DNA of 35,366 nucleotides. Source: a virus. The notes beneath the pieces are model-generated. The model was not told the origin of the DNA and did no database searches. It saw only the letters and a list, made by a program, of their open reading frames with translations. Location of the stretch: the IMG/VR virus record IMGVR_UViG_3300045996_001175, positions 1 through 35,366 of that record; one strand, 5' to 3'. The position numbers and the translations under genes were made by a program. This document shows, piece after piece, positions 31,618 through 35,366 of this stretch (positions are counted from its first letter, which is position 1; every line of letters begins with the position of its first letter).

Positions 31618-31817
31618 CTTATCTCCCGGGGTTTCGTGGCTTGGCTGGTGAAGTGCCAGTGGTCGCCGCACTCGTAGACGCGCTGGGGCTTGTGGCCGGA
31701 GTGGCCGGCCCGTCGGCGCGTGCCGGTCGTGCGGAGGTCGTCGACGGCCTGCTGGGCGGCCTCCTGCGTGTCGTAGCAGGTCTTGAGCCGGCCGGAAGCA
31801 GCACAGAGCCTGGCCAT
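31614..31817 (-). CDS. Mini zinc-ribbon-like protein
   Basis: This 67-residue protein starts at ATG 31817, overlapping the endonuclease VII stop, and ends in a TGA overlapping the metacaspase ATG. A helix (YDTQEAAQQAVDDLRTTG) is followed by a basic stretch with two His and then VYECGDHWHFTS. That ending matches short actinophage proteins with a C..C/H-type terminal knuckle (YxCxxCxxWHLTS in relatives). One of the usual Cys pair is His here. Cys residues at the N-terminus (RLCAASGRLKTCYD) may complete a metal site. Tight coupling suggests it is made together with the metacaspase. The function of the family is unknown. Confidence 0.65.
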   Translation of the reverse strand: MARLCAASGRLKTCYDTQEAAQQAVDDLRTTGTRRRAGHSGHKPQRVYECGDHWHFTSQATKPREIR

Positions 31818-32737
31818 CAGAACCCCGCGAAGGGGTCGTCGGCCTGCGCGCGCGTGCGGGTGACCTGGCTGCGCTGGTCGATGGTGACGGGCTCCTCGCC
31901 GGCCTGCATCCGCTCGAGCGGGGTCTTGGTGACGTACTCGAGAGCTCGCCTGGCCATGGCCGGGCTGTTGAGCAGCCGGCGCAGGGTCATGTTGCACCCC
32001 CACTCGTCGCTGGCGCAGAGGAGGCCGCGAACGAGCATCGTGCGGTGGTCGTGGTCGACGGCCAGGCGCTTCTTGTGGGGAAGCTGCTGGCAGATGTAGC
32101 AGCGGCCCTTCTGCCACGCCAGGAGGGCCTCATAGTCCTCCCGGGTGAAGTCGTACAGGCGCTTCGTCAGGGACGCGTGAGCGGCCCGCGACGCGTGCGC
32201 CTTGCAGCGGCTGCCGGTGCAGTAGAAGACCGGGATCATCGTCTGACACTCGGAGCACCAGCGGGTGCCCTCGAGCCACTCAGCCTGGGGGACGCGAGCT
32301 CGGTAGGCGTACCCCTCGGCGCGCTCCGCGATCCCGCGGCGCTGGTCGGCCCACTCGGTCTGGAGCTCGATGGGCTGACCCTCGAGCCAGTGCCACATGC
32401 AGGAGCGCTTCCCCTCGAGGAGGGGCCGCAGGCAGGGTGTCGTGAGCGGTTCCTGAACGCCGATCTCGACCGGCTTGCGGCACTTGCCCTTCATGTTGGC
32501 GCCGCGGGCTTGCTTCTCCGGCTCGACATAGTCGCCGAGTTCGACCTGACCACGGCTCGCGAGGGCGGCGTTGAGGCGATCCCACTGGGGGCGGGTGAGC
32601 TTCCACTCGGAGATGAGGACGGCCGGGCGCAGCATTCGCAGGCGGGCGGTGTCTTGGAAGTTCTCGATGAGCTTCTTGTGCAGCGGCGCCGGGAGGTGTA
32701 GGTCCTCGAGCGGGATCGGTTGCTTTGAGCGGGCCAT
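31817..32737 (-). CDS. Endonuclease VII-like HNH/His-Me nuclease with extra zinc clusters
   Basis: This 306-residue protein has a C-terminal recombination endonuclease VII core. GRCYICQQL (C213, C216) precedes LAVDHDHRTMLVRGLLC (D228-H231, C241), and GCNMTLRRL (C248, N249) follows. T4 endonuclease VII resolves branched DNA, and phage relatives debranch before packaging. The N-terminal 210 residues are not part of that core. They have a Cys/His group (C86, C102, C113, H116) and a second one, WCSEC then YCTGSRCKAH (C161, C164, C173, C178, H181), probably additional zinc sites. It is longer than most stand-alone relatives. Coupled TGATG overlaps join it to genes on both sides. Confidence 0.82.
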   Translation of the reverse strand: MARSKQPIPLEDLHLPAPLHKKLIENFQDTARLRMLRPAVLISEWKLTRPQWDRLNAALASRGQVELGDYVEPEKQARGANMKGKCRKPVEIGVQEPLTTPCLRPLLEGKRSCMWHWLEGQPIELQTEWADQRRGIAERAEGYAYRARVPQAEWLEGTRWCSECQTMIPVFYCTGSRCKAHASRAAHASLTKRLYDFTREDYEALLAWQKGRCYICQQLPHKKRLAVDHDHRTMLVRGLLCASDEWGCNMTLRRLLNSPAMARRALEYVTKTPLERMQAGEEPVTIDQRSQVTRTRAQADDPFAGF

Positions 32738-32982
32738 CAGTTGGCGGCCTCGACCTTCACGAGGATGCCGAGCGGGCCCGCGATGATCGGCATGCCGAGT
32801 ACGCGACCCTTCGCGAGGTTGTTCTTGAAGTTGGCCGCCTCGGGGTAAGCGGCCAACATGTGCTCGGTCTCGATGCCCTCGACGTTCAGCCAGTGCTGTA
32901 GGCCAGCAAGGGCCTCCATCTGTCGGTAGGTAGGTGCGCCGGCTGCGGCGAGGATCGCCTCGGTGCTGGTGGGTCGGGCCAT
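32737..32982 (-). CDS. Small unknown protein, first gene of the metacaspase operon
   Basis: This 81-residue protein starts after AAAGGACG, just downstream of a hairpin. Its stop overlaps the endonuclease start. The sequence is helical at first (TSTEAILAAAGAPTYRQMEALAGLQHWL), then KNNLAKGRVLGMPIIAGPLGILVKVEAAN. It is neutral and has no cysteines. I do not recognise it. Its operon position suggests shared timing with the endonuclease and metacaspase. Confidence 0.6.
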   Translation of the reverse strand: MARPTSTEAILAAAGAPTYRQMEALAGLQHWLNVEGIETEHMLAAYPEAANFKNNLAKGRVLGMPIIAGPLGILVKVEAAN

Positions 32983-33007
32983 GTTCTCACGTCCTTTCGG
33001 GGATGTA

Positions 33008-33058
33008 CCACGGCCCCCCCGCGCCCGTGCTGTCAGGGGTCTCTCGGGGGGGCCGTGG
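33008..33058 (-). terminator. Hairpin between the coiled-coil gene and the metacaspase operon
   Basis: A 13-bp stem (33008-33020 with 33046-33058, containing seven consecutive G-C pairs) closes a 25-nt loop. On the minus strand it follows the coiled-coil gene by about 17 nt and precedes the next ribosome site. It would separate the metacaspase operon from upstream transcription or allow partial read-through. No -10-like hexamer is evident between it and the next start, so read-through seems needed. Confidence 0.7.
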
Positions 33059-33075
33059 CGGCTGGGCGGGGTCGG

Positions 33076-33366
33076 TCAGAAGTCGCCGAGGCGCTCCGCA
33101 CCGGGGGTGCCGACCTTCGGGTCGGCCTCGGCGCCCTCGCGCTCCTTGACGGTCGGCGTCGTCTCCTGCGTCAGCGCCGGGTGCTGCTTGAGGAAGTCGA
33201 GCTGCCTCTGCGCGGCTACCAGGTCGTCGAGGACGGCCTGGCCCTTGGCCGCGAGGTCGTCGCGACGAGCCTCGAGCTTCTTGACCTTGCGCTGGGCGAC
33301 GTCGACAGCCTGCTGGGCCTTCTCCTGAGCCGTCTGCTTCGGCTTCTTGGTGGTGGTCTCACTCAT
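33076..33366 (-). CDS. Coiled-coil protein
   Basis: This 96-residue protein starts at ATG 33366 (MSETTTKKPKQ). A longer frame upstream overlaps the signal-peptide gene and has a different composition. Residues 12-65 form an amphipathic heptad-rich helix (KAQQAVDVAQRKVKKLEARRDDL, VLDDLVAAQRQLDFLKQHPAL). The C-terminus is acidic and disordered. Short coiled-coil proteins of this pattern are frequent in actinophage early regions, with no known role. Confidence 0.65.
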   Translation of the reverse strand: MSETTTKKPKQTAQEKAQQAVDVAQRKVKKLEARRDDLAAKGQAVLDDLVAAQRQLDFLKQHPALTQETTPTVKEREGAEADPKVGTPGAERLGDF

Positions 33367-33416
33367 GGTGGTCTCGCTTTCGTTCTGGTTGGGCGGGGAA
33401 GCTGTGCCGCTGGGTC

Positions 33417-33956
33417 TCAGTAGCACTTGCGGGCGTAGTACGCCCTGGCGGTCTCGACGGCCTGGACCGCGACGTCGAAGCGGTTTGTGGTACAGCCGAT
33501 GTTCTTCTCGGCGATCTTGCGGCCCCACTTGTCGAAGACCTTGACGATGGCGGTGACCTTGTAGCTGCCCGACTGCAGGCGCAGACAGTCAGCGTCGTAC
33601 CAGAACGGCGTCGTCTGGCCCGGGTACACGGTTCGGATGTTGCCCGAGCAGTTGCCGGCCTTGAACCGCGTGGTGGTGTAGCGGTTGTCGTACGAGCGCA
33701 CGGTGGAGCTCGACGTCGACGAGTTGCTGATCTTGCCGACGACGATGTCAGCGTCGAGGCCCTGGGCGCCACCGGGATCGGTGTAGTTGTCCCACTCGGT
33801 GCCCTCGGGCGGGTCGGCCAGGTTGCCCGAGCCGTCGGTCTCGCCGGGCTCGACCTCAGCCACGATGGCGGTGGGCGCGGCGGCGGTGGCCGTCGTGCTG
33901 AGGCCGAGGATGAGTGCGAGCGCGGCGATGATGCTGGCGATGATGCTCTTGTGCAT
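33417..33956 (-). CDS. Exported cysteine-containing protein, unknown
   Basis: This 179-residue protein starts after AAGGGAGA. It has a Sec signal peptide (1-26, IIASIIAALALILGLSTTATA in pieces). The mature chain begins with an acidic, Pro/Gly-rich segment. A beta-rich domain with four cysteines (GNCSGNIRT, DADCLRLQ, NIGCTTNRF and the terminal RKCY) follows, suited to two disulfides. No enzyme motif is visible. Being exported but carried in the leftward, presumably early-expressed block, it may alter the host surface. The family is not recognised. Confidence 0.65.
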   Translation of the reverse strand: MHKSIIASIIAALALILGLSTTATAAAPTAIVAEVEPGETDGSGNLADPPEGTEWDNYTDPGGAQGLDADIVVGKISNSSTSSSTVRSYDNRYTTTRFKAGNCSGNIRTVYPGQTTPFWYDADCLRLQSGSYKVTAIVKVFDKWGRKIAEKNIGCTTNRFDVAVQAVETARAYYARKCY

Positions 33957-33973
33957 GGGGATCTCCCTTGATC

Positions 33974-34009
33974 GGGTGCGGGGGTGGGGGTTGATCGGGG
34001 GTGGGCGGG
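33974..34009 (+). other. Potential G-quadruplex tract
   Basis: Six runs of three to five G lie within 36 nt on the plus strand (33974-76, 33980-84, 33986-90, 33997-34001, 34003-05, 34007-09). The spacers are 1-6 nt. The tract lies in the 103-nt gap between the SSB-like and exported-protein genes. Both are transcribed leftward, so the G-rich strand is the template. TTGATCGGG occurs twice in it (33968 and 33991). Confidence 0.4.
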
Positions 34010-34059
34010 CTGACTACTCGTACAGCCTGCACTCCGCGCTGGAAGTGGCGCCCGACCGA

Positions 34060-34656
34060 TCAGAAGGGCGGCTCGTCGGCGGTGACCGTAGCCGACGTGG
34101 ACACCGAGGTGGTGGCCTGCGCCGGGGCTGCCGGCTCGTCGAAGAACCCGTCGTCCTTGCTCGTGGCCGGCGGGGTGTAGACCGCCTTGTACTTCGGGAA
34201 CGGGTTGTTCCCGGGGGTGGTCGACTCGACGAGCTCAGTGATCTTCACGCCGAGCTTGCTGCCGATGGCGGGGGCGCCGGACTTGCCGGTGGCCTCGCGC
34301 ACGGCGTCGCCGACCGCACCGATCATCCATCCGCGGACGTAGATCGCGCGGCGACCGTCGTCCTCGGAGGGCGGCAGGGGCTGGTCGTTCTCGCCCTTGG
34401 GGACGACGGCGACCTTCTCCCAGTTCCGGTACTCGGTCTGCAGGACGATCTTGACCTCCTGCTTGACACCCCCCTTGCCGTCGGGGATCGTCTCGCCCTT
34501 GAGGTTCTTCTGGTCCTGCTTCTGCAGGGAGAGAACCTCTCCGACGATCTTGCCGCCGACCTCGGTGTTGCCACCGGGGCCGGTCGCGTTCGTGAACTTC
34601 CCGGTGGGGATGAACTCGCCCTGTCCGAAGAAGTCGTCGAAGCTGTCATTGCTCAT
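34060..34656 (-). CDS. Single-stranded DNA-binding protein-like
   Basis: This 198-residue protein starts after AAAGGCAAGGA. Its C-terminus, TVTADEPPF, is the acidic tip by which bacterial SSBs recruit repair and replication proteins. The tip follows a flexible Ala/Thr/Ser/Pro region, as in SSB. The N-terminal 150 residues are beta-rich (GGKIVGEVLSLQKQDQKNLKGE, QEVKIVLQTEYRNWEKVAVVP, RRAIYVRGWMIGAVGDAV) and fit an OB-fold-like domain of actinophage type rather than the classic SSB sequence. It should bind ssDNA during replication or recombination. It lies next to a Cas4/RecB-like nuclease. Confidence 0.72.
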   Translation of the reverse strand: MSNDSFDDFFGQGEFIPTGKFTNATGPGGNTEVGGKIVGEVLSLQKQDQKNLKGETIPDGKGGVKQEVKIVLQTEYRNWEKVAVVPKGENDQPLPPSEDDGRRAIYVRGWMIGAVGDAVREATGKSGAPAIGSKLGVKITELVESTTPGNNPFPKYKAVYTPPATSKDDGFFDEPAAPAQATTSVSTSATVTADEPPF

Positions 34657-34721
34657 GGCGGTCCTTGCCTTTCAACTGGGTGTACCTACTGTGGCCGGGG
34701 TGGCCGTTGTGCGACGAATGG

Positions 34722-34749
34722 ATCGTAGCACAAGTCACTGACTACGCAA
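34722..34749 (-). promoter_or_regulatory. Putative promoter of the SSB-like gene and downstream operon
   Basis: On the minus strand TTGCGT (34749-34744) is followed by a 16-nt spacer and TGC-TACGAT (hexamer 34727-34722). This is an extended -10 promoter with a recognisable -35, the best sigma-70-type match in the window. The predicted start lies near 34715 and gives a leader of about 60 nt before ATG 34656. Confidence 0.55.
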
Positions 34750-35366
34750 GGGCACCGATGATCTCGATGGCGAGCTTCGTGTGCTCGTCGGACCAAGCGT
34801 AGAGATTGAGTTCGCGAATCGCGAGAAGCTCCTCACGGGAGCCGGCGTTCATGACCTGCTCGCCGAGCATCTCCTGCTCGGCTTGGTGGGCCGCGAGGAT
34901 CTTGTCGTTGACGTTGCGCTCGACCTTGAACTTGCCGGCGGCGTGTCCGTCGCGGACCTGGCCGGCGATCTCAGCCATCTCGAGACCCCAGCGCAGGTCG
35001 ACCTGGTGGAACTCGGTCGTGCCCTTGCCGGCTGAGATGTCGATCACGAAGGCGACGTCGGCCGAGAGGTCCTCGTCCCACGGTGTGCGAGTGTCGTTCT
35101 CCCAGTCGTAACGCTCACCGAACCGGTAGATGGCGAACTGCACGGCGTGCTCAAGCTGCCGGAGCTCGCCGGTCTTCTTGTCGCCGAGCACCTTGCCGAA
35201 GCCTGGGACATAGAGGACATGGTCGACGGTGCCGGCGCCCTTGAGGCGGTCGTTGGCGGTGAAGACCTCAGTGTCGAGGATCTTGACGCCGAGGCGCTCC
35301 ATCGTCACGGCGAAGCTCTCGACGTCGGGCTTCATCCGCTCGGGGATGTGGGAGCGGTCACCGTTG
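34742..35366 (-). CDS. Cas4/RecB-like PD-(D/E)XK nuclease, 5' end outside window
   Basis: The frame stays open to the window edge (reading NGDRSHIPERMKPDVESF), so the ATG at 35335 is internal and the N-terminus lies beyond. The visible 207 residues show the nuclease core. GTVDHVLYVPG holds the first metal Asp. VLGDKKTGE gives the D-x-K motif, and LEHAVQFAIYRF gives the Q-x3-Y motif of the RecB/Cas4 group. An acidic segment and a helical C-terminus follow. Such phage enzymes act as DNA exonucleases in recombination or end processing. An SSB-like gene next to it supports that role. No cysteine cluster for an iron-sulfur centre is seen in the visible part; it could be in the missing N-terminus. 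Confidence 0.8.
   Translation of the reverse strand, partial: NGDRSHIPERMKPDVESFAVTMERLGVKILDTEVFTANDRLKGAGTVDHVLYVPGFGKVLGDKKTGELRQLEHAVQFAIYRFGERYDWENDTRTPWDEDLSADVAFVIDISAGKGTTEFHQVDLRWGLEMAEIAGQVRDGHAAGKFKVERNVNDKILAAHQAEQEMLGEQVMNAGSREELLAIRELNLYAWSDEHTKLAIEIIGALA

Noticed and set aside
30805-31671. Longer metacaspase with 18 extra N-terminal residues
   Set aside because: The extension overlaps the upstream gene. The ATG at 31617 has both a GGGAG site and an ATGA overlap with the upstream stop, and the caspase fold starts just after it.
1-35366. CRISPR arrays, integrase, transposase or attachment-site repeats
   Set aside because: No regularly spaced identical repeats outside coding arrays, no recombinase or transposase motifs, and no candidate att duplication were found by eye. 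They could lie outside the window.

Overview
This window is a 35.4 kb piece of a GC-rich tailed phage or prophage with a long-tailed (siphovirus) gene plan. The host is most likely an actinobacterium. The sequence is strongly GC-biased in third codon positions. GTG starts are common. Several genes appear to be transcribed without a leader. The SSB-like protein ends in the DEPPF tail typical of actinobacterial SSBs, and most proteins resemble families known from actinobacteriophages. No integrase, repressor, tRNA, CRISPR array or insertion sequence is visible. Both ends of the window cut through genes, so the genome continues on both sides.

Positions 1-30461 form one rightward block. A 5'-truncated exported protein is followed by packaging (small and large terminase with two tiny genes between them), head (portal, MuF-like protein, scaffold, HK97-fold capsid), neck (adaptor, stopper, gp10-like protein, tail terminator), tail tube, tail assembly chaperones joined by a canonical -1 frameshift (GGGAAAC at 11019-11025), a 1507-residue tape measure with an M15-like peptidase domain, distal tail and hub proteins, a 1203-residue fibre with internal repeats, small membrane proteins, and an 895-residue fibre built from a 20-residue tandem repeat. 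Lysis follows: an amidase endolysin and a holin-like membrane protein. The block ends with two exported proteins, a matrixin-like metalloprotease and an Asp-box beta-propeller.

A perfect 34-bp palindrome (30474-30507) marks where the rightward block meets a leftward block (30520-35366). Read in its own direction, the leftward block encodes a Cas4/RecB-type nuclease (cut by the window end), an SSB-like protein, an exported cysteine-containing protein, a coiled-coil protein, and a tightly overlapping operon. That operon holds an 81-residue unknown, an endonuclease VII with extra cysteine clusters, a mini zinc protein and a metacaspase (caspase-like C14 protease), with a 90-residue unknown after it. 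The phage metacaspase, with its His/Cys dyad intact, is the most unusual gene here.

Regulation is written in small gaps. Hairpins sharing a GAGGCCCCC/GGGGGCCTC core are followed closely by TANNNT hexamers that look like -10 elements. At four genes such a hexamer sits exactly 6 nt before the ATG and no Shine-Dalgarno is present, which points to leaderless mRNAs. A duplicated hairpin plus -10 unit at 7542-7710 brackets about 90 nt that may encode a small RNA or a 22-residue peptide. No stretch of more than 300 bases lacks a gene.
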